Positions 15,673-24,719 are shown, numbered from the stretch's first letter. The stretch: 64,000 bases of DNA from Deinococcus planocerae (GCF_002869765.1 NZ_PNOR01000002.1:1-64000), one strand, 5' to 3'. The notes: generated by a model not told the origin, from the letters alone. Numbers and translations: made by a program.

Positions 15673-16272
15673 GGGTGGATGTCCTCCACCCTGGAGTGTG
15701 GTGGCGGGCCAGGTTGGACGCTGCGGCATGTCGGGCAGCCGTGGGGCCCTGTTGTTGCCGGCCACGTGCTCCTGGCCCTGCTCTCGCTTGAACGGCCGGA
15801 TGTCCTGACCCTCACACACCCCTTCGTTCCCGTTCACGTTTCGCGCCGGTTGACCGGAAATGCTCGGCTGCCAGGCTCCACTTCGGGTGAACACCCCCAG
15901 GCTCCCGATGCAGCGGCAGCGCACCTCGCCTCGCCAGAGCGCACGGGCGAGCACGTCCGTGACCACCGAGCGTGGAAGATCGGTGGTGGTCACGAGCGCT
16001 GCCACGGTGCGCTGCCGCTCGACCTCGGCGAGGACCCGCTCTTGGGTCACCTCGTCGGGCTCGATGTCCAGGGTGGTCAGATGATGGAGGCGGAGAGTTC
16101 CTGCGCGGTCGGCGGCCTTGCACACCAGGCCAGCGTCCTGAAGAGTCCTGAGGAGGGTGTGGGCGTCCGCACGCGGGAGGCCGGTGAGGGCCGCGATGTC
16201 GCCGGTGGTGGACGGGCCTTGTCCGAGGAGGTCGAGCACGTGCAGGCTGTGGAGAGGGGAGAGAGCGTTCAT
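15673..16272 (-). CDS. Winged-helix DNA-binding protein, in frame with the next gene
   Basis: The ATG at 16272 overlaps the stop of the gene upstream (ATGA). The first 130 residues form a marR/TrmB-like helix-turn-helix: LHVLDLLGQGPSTTGDIAALTGLPRADAHTLLRTLQDAGLV with a wing, then a second helix set (TTDLPRSVVTDVLARAL). Residues 135-200 look like translated spacer (Gln/Asn/Pro/Arg-rich) and run without a stop straight into the signal peptide at 15672. The stop codon was therefore either lost, or the first protein is natively longer. I report the wHTH part separately; the exact 3' end is unknown. Confidence 0.5.
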
Positions 16273-16610
16273 GCCGCTCCACCACGCGCTGTGTGAGGGA
16301 CCAAGCGGGCGAGCAGGGCCCGTTGAATGAGCAGATGCGCCTGAGCGGGCTGTTGGACGTACAACTGCTCATACTTGGGGCGCAGACCTGCAAGTTCACG
16401 AACTTCTGGTAACAGGGGGAGCGCGCCGACGAAGTAGCTGTCCCCCTGGACATAGACGTGGGGCCCCCCAGCGTGTTGGTGGAGGACCAGGGCGGTGAGG
16501 AGGCTCAGCATCAGGAGCTGGGCTTGGTCGCGCCCGACCTCGAACAGGTCCCCCAGCGCTTCGGTGAGTTCCTCGCGGGCCTGTGCGGAGCGCAGCGGCA
16601 CGTCGTTCAT
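16269..16610 (-). CDS. Hypothetical helical protein
   Basis: I start at the ATG at 16610 (MNDVPLRSAQ); the frame is open further up to 16901, but that part reads like spacer. The 113-residue product is almost all helical (EELTEALGDLFEVGRDQAQLLMLSLLTALVLHQH, then YEQLYVQQPAQAHLLIQRALLARL). It overlaps the wHTH gene by ATGA. No family is recognised, and the ribosome binding site is not obvious. Confidence 0.45.
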   Translation of the reverse strand: MNDVPLRSAQAREELTEALGDLFEVGRDQAQLLMLSLLTALVLHQHAGGPHVYVQGDSYFVGALPLLPEVRELAGLRPKYEQLYVQQPAQAHLLIQRALLARLVPHTARGGAA

Positions 16611-16894
16611 GACGTGGTGCTGGTGTATCGGTCGAACCCGAGGAGGAGTGTCTGGCACCCGGTGCTTGCTGGCAGGCGGGGAGGACTGGGAGGATGACCC
16701 GGGTGCGGGACACACTGCGGACAGGGCGGCATACCCCCATTGTTCCTGTGGGTCAGGGTGGACGCGGGCCCTTCCGCACTCGGCGAGGTTGTCCTTGACC
16801 AGCTTGTCCACGAACGGCGGTGATCCGATGTGCTGGGGCCTGGTAGAGGCAACGCTTCTGGGCAAGGGCGTAGCCCGGCCCGGCCCGGCAGGCC

Positions 16895-17923
16895 TCACCA
16901 CTGCTGGATGGCCTGCCGGGCGCGCTTCACGCCGACGCGCACGTACCCGCGCGTCGTATTCACGTTGGCGTGCCCCAGCACCTCCGCCACCGCCACGAAG
17001 TCCCCCAGCGCCTCGTACAACCGGCTCCCCATGTACTTGCGGAAGGCGTGGAACCCCCGGAAGTCGTTGCCCCCGTCCCTCCGCGCGAACAGCGGCCGCA
17101 CGTGATACGCCGCGCCCTGCCAGGTGCGGTACGGGAAGATGAAGTCCTCACGGTGACGCCGGGTCCGGGTCACCCCCCGGTAGGCATGCAGCGCGTCAGC
17201 CAGCCGGGGGCTGATCGGGACCACCCGGCTCTTGCGCCCCTTGCCCGACTGCACGACGAGGTGCGGCTCGTCGTCCCCCGCGTCCACGTCCGGCCAGCGC
17301 AGGCTCAGGGCCTCGTCGATGCGCAGCCCCGAATGGGTGAGGACCAGCAGCAGCGCCCACACCTCCAGTTGCCGGGAGCGCTTTGCTGGTGTCTCTGCCT
17401 CCCCGTAGGCGTCCCGGGCGCGGGTCAGCACCCGGGCGACGAGGCTCTCGGTGTACGGCGCGTTCTTCTCCAGGGGATGCCGCCGGTCGCGGGGGAGGCG
17501 CACGTCCTCGAAGGGGGAGGCCTGGGTAGCCCCTGCCCAGCGCAGCGCCTTGTACAGGGTGATCCCCGCCGCCACTCGGGCCTGCACGGTGCTGATCGAC
17601 TTGCCGGAAGCGATCAGGTCACCTATCCACGTCTGAGCGTCCTCACGCTCGGGACCGAGGACCTTCCAGGCCCGGTTCGTCATGTGGTCCACGAGCTGCC
17701 GGACCCCGGTGCGGTAACTGAGCAGGGTGTGGCGGCTGATCAGGACGCCCGACTGCGCGTGCTGGGTGAGGTAGGCCTCGACCAGGGACCAGAGCGCCTC
17801 GGCGTCCTTTTCGGCGCAGGCCTGGACGGCGCGGCGGCGGCGCTCGTCGGGGTGGAGGGTCACCCAGTCCCGGGCCCGGTCGTGCAGGTCCTGGCGAACC
17901 AGGTCGAGGGACCAGCCCGTCAT
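16895..17923 (-). CDS. Tyrosine recombinase / site-specific integrase
   Basis: The 342-residue protein has an N-terminal SAM-like core-binding domain (about 40-135) and a catalytic domain with all expected residues: Arg201 (THSGLRIDEAL), Lys228 (SGKGRKS), His292 and Arg295 (FHAFRKYMGS), His318 (VLGHANVNTT) and the nucleophile Tyr327 (RGYVRV). It is therefore an intact XerC/D- or integrase-type recombinase. It could resolve plasmid dimers or move an element; no attachment site could be located. Its ATG overlaps the stop of the HEAGH metallopeptidase gene by 4 nt (ATGA), so the two are translated together. Confidence 0.88.
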   Translation of the reverse strand: MTGWSLDLVRQDLHDRARDWVTLHPDERRRRAVQACAEKDAEALWSLVEAYLTQHAQSGVLISRHTLLSYRTGVRQLVDHMTNRAWKVLGPEREDAQTWIGDLIASGKSISTVQARVAAGITLYKALRWAGATQASPFEDVRLPRDRRHPLEKNAPYTESLVARVLTRARDAYGEAETPAKRSRQLEVWALLLVLTHSGLRIDEALSLRWPDVDAGDDEPHLVVQSGKGRKSRVVPISPRLADALHAYRGVTRTRRHREDFIFPYRTWQGAAYHVRPLFARRDGGNDFRGFHAFRKYMGSRLYEALGDFVAVAEVLGHANVNTTRGYVRVGVKRARQAIQQW

Positions 17924-18657
17924 GCTCGAGGTCTCCGCAGGTGCCGGGCGAGGACGGCTTCCACCACGTAACCGGGAACGTCGCGCTGCCCCTCCTCCCA
18001 GGCGTCGAACAGGGCCCGCGCCAGTTCACGGATGGGCGGGAGCAGGGTAGGATTGGTGGCGAGCCGTTCCGCCTCACGCCGCTGCGCCTCCGGGTCCAGG
18101 CCGTCCTCAGCGAAGGCCGCAAGCAGTTCCTCAACGCGCAGGGCGTCGGTGCCTTGCAGCGCCACGTCCTGGCGCATGTGGGCTTGGCCGTACCGCCCCT
18201 CGTACACGGGGGTGTGCAGGGGGCCGGCGAGGAGGCAGGCGAGTTCGAGGAGGGCCTCGTGCTCGTCCTGGGGCCAAGTGTCGGGAAGTTCGCGCACCAC
18301 CGCGGCAAACTGGTGGAAGCCGGGGACCGGGATCTCCTGGGGGTCGAAGGTTACCCGGACGAGGTGGATCTGCGAGGCTGGAGTCAGGGCGTAGTACGCG
18401 GCGGCGTGGCCGGCCTCGTGGTGCATGAGGGTGATGGCTTCCACGAGGTCGAGGAGTTCGGCGGCCAGAGTCGCCGCTCGTTCGGGCGTCTTTGCTTGGC
18501 GAATCTGAAGGGCGAGGTCGCGCAGCCGGTTCGTGACCGGGTGATCCTGGAAGTGGGGGTGGCGGCTCAGGAAGTCTGGGAGGCCAGCGGCGACGGCGAG
18601 GGGAGCATGGGGGTGTCGGGCAAGGCCGCGCAGCCGGGGGTGAAGAGCTGGAACCAC
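17920..18657 (-). CDS. HEAGH metallopeptidase, FtsH peptidase (M41)-like, no ATPase
   Basis: The 245-residue protein carries LMHHEAGHAAAYYAL, giving His80, Glu81 and His84 of a zinc peptidase. It is followed about 70 residues later by LACLLAGPLHTPVYEGRYGQAHMRQDVAL, which fits the region of FtsH peptidases holding the third ligand (Asp). There is no AAA domain, signal peptide or membrane segment, so it is a free cytoplasmic peptidase. The start is a GTG at 18657 with TAAAAT 6 nt upstream, i.e. probably leaderless. It overlaps the recombinase gene, which suggests that it controls or processes a partner of the recombinase, as ImmA-type HExxH proteins do in integrative elements; that is inference. 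Confidence 0.65.
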   Translation of the reverse strand: MVPALHPRLRGLARHPHAPLAVAAGLPDFLSRHPHFQDHPVTNRLRDLALQIRQAKTPERAATLAAELLDLVEAITLMHHEAGHAAAYYALTPASQIHLVRVTFDPQEIPVPGFHQFAAVVRELPDTWPQDEHEALLELACLLAGPLHTPVYEGRYGQAHMRQDVALQGTDALRVEELLAAFAEDGLDPEAQRREAERLATNPTLLPPIRELARALFDAWEEGQRDVPGYVVEAVLARHLRRPRA

Positions 18658-19068
18658 CCCGGAATTTTACAATAATTGGTCTTATTGGAAGAATGTTCTG
18701 GGTACCCGCCTTCTCTGCCAGTTCGCAACAGGACGTGTTGACGTACCCCGCTGTCCTGGCGCAGGCTGAGGCACCAGAGTCCGAGGCCGCCGGAAGACGT
18801 GGCCCACGCACGGGGCTCAGCCGCCGGGAAGCTGGGACCACGACGGCCATTGGACGGGCAGGGGCACGCGGCCTCGTAGACGCACCCCTGCCCCGCTTGT
18901 GGACTCCGGCTAGCTATGGAGGCCACACGGTAGGCCGTTCTCGAGAGGCTTGTCCACTTCAACCTCTTGAGAGGCGAAGTTAGATGCGTTTAGTTCTCCT
19001 CCTTCTGTTCCTCATAGGATACGACTGCACTCCTGCTTAGGATGTATGGGTCCGCAGGTACATTTAAA
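18658..19068. other. Intergenic region with promoter for the peptidase-recombinase pair
   Basis: There is no convincing gene in these 411 bp. On the minus strand the motif TAAAAT (18664-18669) lies 6 nt before the GTG at 18657 and is the best -10 element. A+T-rich sequence occurs at 18660-18700 and at 18985-19065 near the 3' end of the membrane-protein gene. Open frames of 96 and 131 codons cross the region but have biased, repetitive composition. Confidence 0.4.
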
Positions 19069-19587
19069 TTAGCAGCGACTGAACCAACGCCGACGAGGCC
19101 GCATTCGCGTCGCAGCCCATTCGGCGTCCGACTGCTCCTGCCACCCCGTCCGTAGTCCAGAGACAATAAAGGGCAGGCTGAACAAGCCCAGTTGGTGCAA
19201 CAAGAATGCCGCCATGAGGGCGTTGGCCAGGATCAAGACGGTGAGACCTTGCTCCTTACGTTGAACAATCGAGCGCATGGCCGATCCAGTAATCACCAGC
19301 GGAATCATGCCTACGATGGAGTCCGACAGCCAATTGCTGTCGGTGTAATGGGAAAGCGCCCCCGAGACCGTATGGTCTAGAGGCATGACGAGCGGGTCAG
19401 GGATATATCCCTGTAGGGCCGACCAGGTATGCACCACCGTGTCCCGGCCTCGATCGACGAGCACCTGCAGCGCGGGGATATGATCGCTTACGGTCAGGGC
19501 CACCACCAGAACGGACAGCGTCAGGATTTTGCGTACCGTCGCTGAGGATGTCAGGGGACGGGTACCCCACCCGGTGCGGACTTTCAT
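19069..19587 (-). CDS. Hypothetical membrane protein
   Basis: From the ATG at 19587 the 172-residue protein has about four hydrophobic segments (KILTLSVLVVALTVS, DSIVGMIPLVITGSAM, LTVLILANALMAAFLLHQL, LFSLPFIVSGL) and a basic C-terminus. CATACT lies 7 nt before the ATG, so the transcript is probably leaderless. The base composition of the gene is noticeably less GC-rich than its neighbours (ATTGCTGTCGG, AACAATCG, CAATAAAG stretches), which hints at a different origin. No family is recognised. Confidence 0.55.
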   Translation of the reverse strand: MKVRTGWGTRPLTSSATVRKILTLSVLVVALTVSDHIPALQVLVDRGRDTVVHTWSALQGYIPDPLVMPLDHTVSGALSHYTDSNWLSDSIVGMIPLVITGSAMRSIVQRKEQGLTVLILANALMAAFLLHQLGLFSLPFIVSGLRTGWQEQSDAEWAATRMRPRRRWFSRC

Positions 19588-19690
19588 AGTCTGAAGTATG
19601 GCGTTTCTCGGGCGTCGGTTCCCGTCCCCGACGGAGCAGGTCGGGGTGTGGAGCAAAGCGCCCCGCAGGGGGCACCGGGCCGAGGCGTTT

Positions 19691-20113
19691 TTACTCGGCG
19701 GTGTCGCCCGTGCTGCCGAGTGCCCCTTTCAGAGTGTTGGCGATTTTGAAGGCGACTTTGCGTCCAGCGGGGATCTGAATCCTCTCGCTGGTGCCGGGGC
19801 GCACGCCGGTGCGGGCAGCGGTCTCCTTCACACTCAGCGTCCCCAGACCAGGCAACCCCACGCTCTTCCCGCTCCGAATCGCCTCCACGATGACTTCCAT
19901 CACCGCGTTCACGGCCTGGTCGGCCTGCTTCCTCGTCAGGCCTGCCTTGTCGGCCACCTGCTCCACCAACTGCGTCTTGGCGACCTTGCCGCCGCCCCGC
20001 CCGCCGGTCGCCTCGGGGGCAGGCGCGGATTGCTCGGCCTCAGCCGCATCCCGTTTGGGAGCCCTGGTCGCGGCGGGCTTCCTGGCCGGGGCCTTCGTCG
20101 ACTTTTTCGTCAT
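19691..20113 (-). CDS. hup: HU-family nucleoid protein with Lys/Ala-rich N-terminal tail
   Basis: The 140-residue protein has a disordered N-terminal extension ([20 protein letters not shown] to about residue 43) and then a complete HU/IHF fold. The fold starts at [27 protein letters not shown], continues through the signature [19 protein letters not shown], and ends with the DNA-binding arm [18 protein letters not shown]. Lysine-tailed HU is typical of Deinococcus. It compacts DNA and assists replication and recombination. I start at the ATG at 20113; an ATG at 20122 would add three residues. The gene stands alone on the minus strand. Confidence 0.9.
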   Translation of the reverse strand: MTKKSTKAPARKPAATRAPKRDAAEAEQSAPAPEATGGRGGGKVAKTQLVEQVADKAGLTRKQADQAVNAVMEVIVEAIRSGKSVGLPGLGTLSVKETAARTGVRPGTSERIQIPAGRKVAFKIANTLKGALGSTGDTAE

Positions 20114-20314
20114 GCTGCGCATCGTGCCTGCCCGGTGGCGAAAAGGCAAGCGGACGCCAGGCCCTCCCCCATGCCAGAACGCCCGCGCGCCCAAAGGGGA
20201 GGGGTCGCCGCTTCCCTCACACGGCCGCCCACGGGCGCAGAGGCCCCTGGACAGCTTCAGGGTGGACCGCAGGGCTTTACCGAAGTTGAACACACGTTTT
20301 CTAGCATGGTCCCG

Positions 20315-20569
20315 ATGAACCTCCTGCGCATCAACGAAAAGGCGCTGATCGGGCTGGGCCTGGTCGCCGCCGGGGTGGACCTCGCCCTGTTCCCCGTGAC
20401 GTTCGGGGACGCGCTGCCCTGGGGGCTGGCCGCCGCGTGCCCGGCGGCTCTCCTGCTGCTGCGTCCGGGCCGGTCCTCCCGGAATTTCGGGTCCCAGCCC
20501 GGACCGGCCCCTCGACCCGCATGGGTCCCGGTCCCTGCCGTCGTCCCGGGCAGGCCGGTGAGGCGCTGA
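20315..20569 (+). CDS. Small membrane protein
   Basis: This encodes 84 residues with two hydrophobic segments ([21 protein letters not shown] and [13 protein letters not shown]) and a basic, Pro-rich C-terminus. TAGCAT at 20302-20307 lies 7 nt before the ATG at 20315, the leaderless arrangement seen repeatedly in this window, so I prefer it to the ATG at 20306. Its stop is 1 nt before the GTG of the propeller gene, so the two are transcribed together. Function unknown. Confidence 0.55.
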   Translation: MNLLRINEKALIGLGLVAAGVDLALFPVTFGDALPWGLAAACPAALLLLRPGRSSRNFGSQPGPAPRPAWVPVPAVVPGRPVRR

Positions 20570-20570
20570 C

Positions 20571-21431
20571 GTGACGACGAAGGCACGCCCACCCCGACGG
20601 GCCGCAGCGCTGCTTACGGCAGCCCTCCTGAGCACGGCGCTGGCGGGCGCCGGGCTGTGGTGGTCCACGCGGGGGGACGCCGGCACCACGGGAGGACGCC
20701 TGGGTGGGGACTTCCACGTCCTGCGGGCCCTCCCGGACGGGCGCCTGCTGTACGGCCAGCACGCGGGCGTCTCGGCGAGCCAGGACGGGGGCCGGACCTG
20801 GGGTCTTCCCGGTGGGGGCGAGGACGCGATGGCCCTCGCCGCATCCCCGCGGGCACCGGGCGTTCTCGTCATGGCCGGGCACGACGTCCTGCGGGTCAGC
20901 CGTGACGGCGGACGGACCTGGCGGGACCAGGGCTTCGGGAACCTGCCGGGCACCGACATCCACGGGTTCGCCGTGGCGCCCGACACGCCGAACGTGTGGT
21001 ACGCGAACCTGGCCGGTCGAGGCCTGTACCGGACCGAGGACGGCGCGGACTGGCGCCCCGTGTCCCCGGCCCCGGCGGGCGCGATGGCCCTCGCCGCGGG
21101 TCCGGGTTCAGCGCCGCGCCTCTACGCCCTCACGCTGGAGGGCGGGCTGATGGTCTCGGACGACGGCGCGACCTGGCAACGCGCCGGTGCGGCGCCGCGG
21201 GCGGCCGGTTCGGGCCTGGACGTTCATCCGGTCAGCGGCCACGTCTACGTGGCTGGTCCCGCCGGGGTGGCACGTTCGGAGGATCAGGGGGCAAGCTGGA
21301 CGAACCTGAACCTGCCGGAAGGTGCGCTGCTGGTCACGGCGGACCCGCAGGACGAGACGAGGCTGTACGCCGCGGGTGAGAGCGGCACCGTGTACCGCTC
21401 GGCGGACGGGGGACGGTCTTGGAACCGCTGA
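20571..21431 (+). CDS. Exported Asp-box (BNR) beta-propeller protein
   Basis: The 286-residue protein starts at GTG (GTGAGG upstream). It has an N-terminal membrane anchor or signal ([21 protein letters not shown]) and then repeated SxDxGxxW Asp-boxes: [31 protein letters not shown] and SADGGRSW, the mark of sialidase/photosystem-assembly-type propellers. It is probably a periplasmic or surface scaffold. The downstream CcdA-like gene starts inside its last codons, so the two are coupled. Confidence 0.75.
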   Translation: MTTKARPPRRAAALLTAALLSTALAGAGLWWSTRGDAGTTGGRLGGDFHVLRALPDGRLLYGQHAGVSASQDGGRTWGLPGGGEDAMALAASPRAPGVLVMAGHDVLRVSRDGGRTWRDQGFGNLPGTDIHGFAVAPDTPNVWYANLAGRGLYRTEDGADWRPVSPAPAGAMALAAGPGSAPRLYALTLEGGLMVSDDGATWQRAGAAPRAAGSGLDVHPVSGHVYVAGPAGVARSEDQGASWTNLNLPEGALLVTADPQDETRLYAAGESGTVYRSADGGRSWNR

Positions 21432-22276
21432 GGGTCCCCCGCTGGACGGGCCCGCTGGCACTGGGCCTGGCGTTCCTGGGGCTCGTCCTCGGGTGGCCCG
21501 CCCTGGCCCCGACCTTGCGGGAAGCTGCCGGGGACCTCTACCGCCTGAGCGGGACGCTCAATGCCGTCCTGGCCGAGCCCATCAACCGCCTGCGGGCCCA
21601 GACGGGGGCGTCGCTCCTCACGCCGTTCCTGCTGGGCCTGCTCGCCGCCACCGCCCCCTGCCAGCTCTCGACCGGCGCGGCGACCCTGGCCTACGTGGCG
21701 CGGGACGGGCACACCGGGGGGGCGTGGCCGCGCAGCCTGGCCTTCGTGCTCGCGCGCGTGCTGGTGTACCTGGGACTCGGGACCGTGGCCGTGTACGCCC
21801 TGGGCGGGGCGGTGCAGGCCCCGGGCCCGTTCTTCACGGGTGTCCGGCGGGGGATGGGGCCGTTGATGCTGCTCGTCGGCCTGGGGCTGGTCGGGGTGAT
21901 CCGCCCGCGCCTTGCGGTGGGGGGCCGGCTCGCGGGGGGGTTGGAGGCCCGCGCGCGGATGTGGCGGGGAACGCTCGGCGCGTTCGCGCTGGGGCTCGCG
22001 TTCAGCCTCGCGTTCTGCCCGACGCTCTTCCTGCTGTTCTTCGGCCTGACGGTCCCGCTCGCGGTGACGGCGCCACTCGGCGCGCTCTACCCGGTCGCGT
22101 TCGCGCTGGGCATGACCCTTCCCCTGCTCGTGCTCGTCGCGTTCCTGCCGGGCGCGGGGAGTGGACGGGCGTACGTGGGCGGGCTGCGCCGCGCCTCGCG
22201 GCTGGGCACGCCCCTGGCAGGGGCAGTGTTCATCGCCGTGGGGCTGTACGACACCCTGGTGTACTGGTTGCTGTGA
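21419..22276 (+). CDS. CcdA/DsbD- or SafE-like thiol-disulfide membrane transporter
   Basis: The 285-residue protein has about seven hydrophobic segments, with two half-repeats each bearing a Cys-Pro: LLGLLAATAPCQLSTGAATLAYV and LAFSLAFCPTLFLLFFGL. These are the paired cysteines of CcdA/DsbD-type transporters, which pass electrons across the membrane for cytochrome c maturation or periplasmic copper and thiol homeostasis. The likely start is a TTG at 21419, right after a G-rich ribosome site and overlapping the propeller gene by 13 bp. Related proteins are also called TauE/SafE-like; the CP motifs favour thiol transfer. Confidence 0.72.
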   Translation: MEPLRVPRWTGPLALGLAFLGLVLGWPALAPTLREAAGDLYRLSGTLNAVLAEPINRLRAQTGASLLTPFLLGLLAATAPCQLSTGAATLAYVARDGHTGGAWPRSLAFVLARVLVYLGLGTVAVYALGGAVQAPGPFFTGVRRGMGPLMLLVGLGLVGVIRPRLAVGGRLAGGLEARARMWRGTLGAFALGLAFSLAFCPTLFLLFFGLTVPLAVTAPLGALYPVAFALGMTLPLLVLVAFLPGAGSGRAYVGGLRRASRLGTPLAGAVFIAVGLYDTLVYWLL

Positions 22277-22433
22277 ACCTCGACCCCGTCGGGAGGAGAC
22301 CTTGAATGCGGGGCGCCACACCTCCCTCTTCGCGTGGTTGGGAGCCGTACAAGATTCGGGAGTTTTGATGCGTTGGGTAAGAAAGAACGACTGAGACGAG
22401 GCTTTTCAGCCCAGTGAGGAGGACCCGCTCCCT

Positions 22434-22439
22434 TACACT
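22434..22439 (+). promoter_or_regulatory. -10 element of the WYL regulator gene
   Basis: TACACT lies 8 nt before the GTG start at 22448, with no ribosome binding site between them, so the transcript is probably leaderless. No good -35 hexamer is found at the usual distance. Confidence 0.5.
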
Positions 22440-22447
22440 GAAGGTGC

Positions 22448-23377
22448 GTGAACCGCACCGACCGTCTGCTCGCCATCGTCCTCGAGCTGCAAGGACGCGG
22501 CCGGGCGCGCGCCGAGGACCTCGCCCGGCAGCTCGATGTGTCCAGGCGGACCATCTACCGCGACGTGCTCGCCCTGAACGAGGCCGGGGTGCCCATCGTC
22601 AGCCTCCCCGGACAGGGCTACACCCTGATGCCCGGCTATTTCCTGCCGCCGCTGCGCTTCAGCGTGGAGGAGGCCGTCATGCTCCTGCTGGGCAGCGACG
22701 TGGTGGCTCAGGCCTTCGACGCGGGCCTGGCGAGCGCCGCCGGAAGTGCCGCGCGCAAGATCGGCGCGGTGCTCGCCGAGGACGTGCGGCGGGAAGTTCA
22801 GTTCCTGCGCGACAACCTCCGGCTGGTGCAGCGGGACCCCGGCGGGGAAGCAACGCTGGCCTTGCTCCGGGTCCTGCGTCAGGCCACCCTCGAGCGGCGG
22901 ACGGTCGAGTTCCGGTACCACAAGCCCCAGGCCGCGGAGGAGACGCGGCAGGTCGATCCGCACGGGCTCTTCCGCCTGAACACGGTCTGGCTCCTCGCCG
23001 CCTTCGATCACGCCCGGGCGGAGTTCCGCCACTTCCGCCTCGACCGCATCGAGGGCCTGCGGGTGCTGCCGGGGAAGTTCGAGCGGCAGCCGCACTTCAG
23101 GTTGGAACGCGACGAGACGCGTGAGGGGCGCGAGCTGGTCGTGCGTGCCCTCTTCGACCCGGAGGTGACCCGCCTGGTGGGGCAGAACCTCTCGTACTAC
23201 GTGACCCGGACCCAGGAAACCCCGGACGGGCTGCTGGTGACGTTGCACGCACGTGCTGTCGAGGAGGTGCTGCCCTGGCTGCTGTCCTGGGGTGGCCGGG
23301 TGCGCGTCCTGGAACCGACCTTCGTGCAGGCCCGGCTGCGTGAGGCGGCCCAGGAGATTCTGGCCCGGCACCCCTGA
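22448..23377 (+). CDS. YafY-type HTH-WYL transcriptional regulator
   Basis: The 309-residue protein has an N-terminal HTH_11 winged helix (NRTDRLLAIVLELQGRGRARAEDLARQLDVSRRTIYRDVLALNEAGVPI) followed by GYTLMPGYFLPPLRFSVEEA, which is the standard linker of the YafY/DeoR-like family. A WYL ligand-binding domain follows at about 150-230 (VEFRYHKPQ, VDPHGLFRLNTVWLLAAFD, RHFRLDRI) and then a WCX-like C-terminus. WYL regulators respond to nucleic-acid fragments or small ligands and often control DNA-damage or defence genes. The downstream VOC and glycosylase genes run in the same direction and may be its targets. Confidence 0.85.
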   Translation: MNRTDRLLAIVLELQGRGRARAEDLARQLDVSRRTIYRDVLALNEAGVPIVSLPGQGYTLMPGYFLPPLRFSVEEAVMLLLGSDVVAQAFDAGLASAAGSAARKIGAVLAEDVRREVQFLRDNLRLVQRDPGGEATLALLRVLRQATLERRTVEFRYHKPQAAEETRQVDPHGLFRLNTVWLLAAFDHARAEFRHFRLDRIEGLRVLPGKFERQPHFRLERDETREGRELVVRALFDPEVTRLVGQNLSYYVTRTQETPDGLLVTLHARAVEEVLPWLLSWGGRVRVLEPTFVQARLREAAQEILARHP

Positions 23378-23436
23378 CGGCTGCTGACAGGACGGTGTCA
23401 CTCCTCCCCGTGAAGCTGGAGGTGGAGGTGGACGGG

Positions 23437-23796
23437 ATGCAGACTCGTTTGGATTTCGCGTCGGTGCAGGTGCGGGACCTGGGGGCTTCGCGGGAGTTTT
23501 ACAGCCAGGTGATCGGGTTTGAGACGGCCGAGCACTCCCCGCCGGGCGCCGTGGTGTTTCGGGACGGGCAGGGCGCCATCTTCGCCATTCGTGTGCCGCT
23601 GCCCGGCACGGACACGAGCAAGGACCTCGGTCTGGGAGTCGGCCTCTGGTTCGCCGTGGGGGACGCCGACGCGCTGCACGCCCGCATCGTCTCGGGAGGT
23701 GGACAGGTCGTCTCGCCCCCGCAGCCCGGCCCCTTTGGACGGATGTTCGTGGTGCGCGACCCGGACGGCTACGGGCTCACCTTCCACCAGAGATGA
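23437..23796 (+). CDS. VOC-fold (glyoxalase/bleomycin-resistance) protein
   Basis: The ATG at 23437 is preceded by GGAGGTGG at ideal distance; a GTG at 23395 has none. The 119-residue product is a single glyoxalase-like chain: FASVQVRDLGASREFYSQVIGFETAEH, VVFRDGQGAIFAI, LWFAVGDADALHARIVSGGG and the closing FVVRDPDGYGLTFHQR. Such proteins bind antibiotics or act as metal-dependent isomerases. It shares an ATGA overlap with the DNA glycosylase gene. Confidence 0.8.
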   Translation: MQTRLDFASVQVRDLGASREFYSQVIGFETAEHSPPGAVVFRDGQGAIFAIRVPLPGTDTSKDLGLGVGLWFAVGDADALHARIVSGGGQVVSPPQPGPFGRMFVVRDPDGYGLTFHQR

Positions 23797-24719
23797 GGGA
23801 GAACGACGTGACCACGCTCACCACGCACCTTCTGCGGCCCATGTCCCCCTTCGACTTCGCGCAGACGCTGGGGTTTCTGGACGGATTTGCGCCCACTCGC
23901 GGCGAGCAGCAGGTGGAGGCACGGTCGCTGACCAAGGCGGTGCGGGTCCACAGACGGACCGTGGGGTTCGCCCTGCGCTCGATCGGCATGGTGGAGGCGC
24001 CCGGGTTGACGTGCGACCTCTTCGCCGAGAGGCCCCTCACGTCGGGAGTCGAGGAAGCCGCCCTGGACCGGGTGCGCTTTTTCCTGAGCCTCGACGAGGA
24101 CCTGAACCCGTTCTACGCCCTGGCGCAGCGGGATGCGCCGTTCCAGAAGGTTCTGCGCCACTTGTACGGCTACCATCACGTGAAGTTCCTAACCCCATTC
24201 GAGAACGCCTGCTGGGCGGTGCTGACCCAGCGCACCCCGGGTGAGGTGGCCCGGGCCATGAAGCGGCGCCTGGTCGAAACCTACGGCGGGTCGGTGCAGA
24301 CCCCGAGCGGCCCGCTGTGGGCGTTCCCCGAGCCCGCCGACCTCGCGGACATCACCGCTGCCGAGCTGGTCGCGCTGCTGGGCAACCCGCGCAAGGGCGA
24401 GTACCTGGCCGCTGTCGTGCAGGCGTTCGGGCAGATTGAGGAGCACTGGCTGCGCCAGGGGCCGTGTGACGAGGTGAAGGTCTGGCTGCGCGGCATCCGT
24501 GGCCTTGGCGAGTGGTCCACGACGTTCGTGCTGCTGCGGGGCTTAGGGCGGATGGAGGGTGCCGTGCTGGACAGCCAAAGCAGCCTGTTCACGCGGGAGA
24601 TGATGAAAGCGGCAGCCAAAGTGTATGGCCCCCTGGGCTTTGAGGCCCTGAGGGCCCACGCGCACCACTACGGGGACTGGCAGGGGTACTGGGCACACTA
24701 CTTGCGTGCGGCAGGATGA
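23793..24719 (+). CDS. alkA: AlkA-type DNA-3-methyladenine glycosylase
   Basis: The 308-residue protein matches the AlkA/HhH-GPD class. It has an N-terminal beta domain (about 1-100), then FENACWAVLTQRTPGEVARAMKRRLVETYG as first helices of the glycosylase core, and the helix-hairpin-helix VWLRGIRGLGEWSTTFVLLRGLG at about 228-250. The candidate catalytic Asp follows in AVLDSQSS, slightly displaced relative to textbook AlkA. It removes alkylated bases in base-excision repair. It is co-translated with the VOC gene, and an AGTGCC/GGCACT hairpin (24751-24769) follows 30 nt after the stop. Confidence 0.8.
   Translation: MRENDVTTLTTHLLRPMSPFDFAQTLGFLDGFAPTRGEQQVEARSLTKAVRVHRRTVGFALRSIGMVEAPGLTCDLFAERPLTSGVEEAALDRVRFFLSLDEDLNPFYALAQRDAPFQKVLRHLYGYHHVKFLTPFENACWAVLTQRTPGEVARAMKRRLVETYGGSVQTPSGPLWAFPEPADLADITAAELVALLGNPRKGEYLAAVVQAFGQIEEHWLRQGPCDEVKVWLRGIRGLGEWSTTFVLLRGLGRMEGAVLDSQSSLFTREMMKAAAKVYGPLGFEALRAHAHHYGDWQGYWAHYLRAAG

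Noticed and set aside
18567..18983. Frames of 96-131 codons between the peptidase and membrane-protein genes
   Set aside because: No ribosome binding site, no domain, and they overlap each other and the leaderless promoter.
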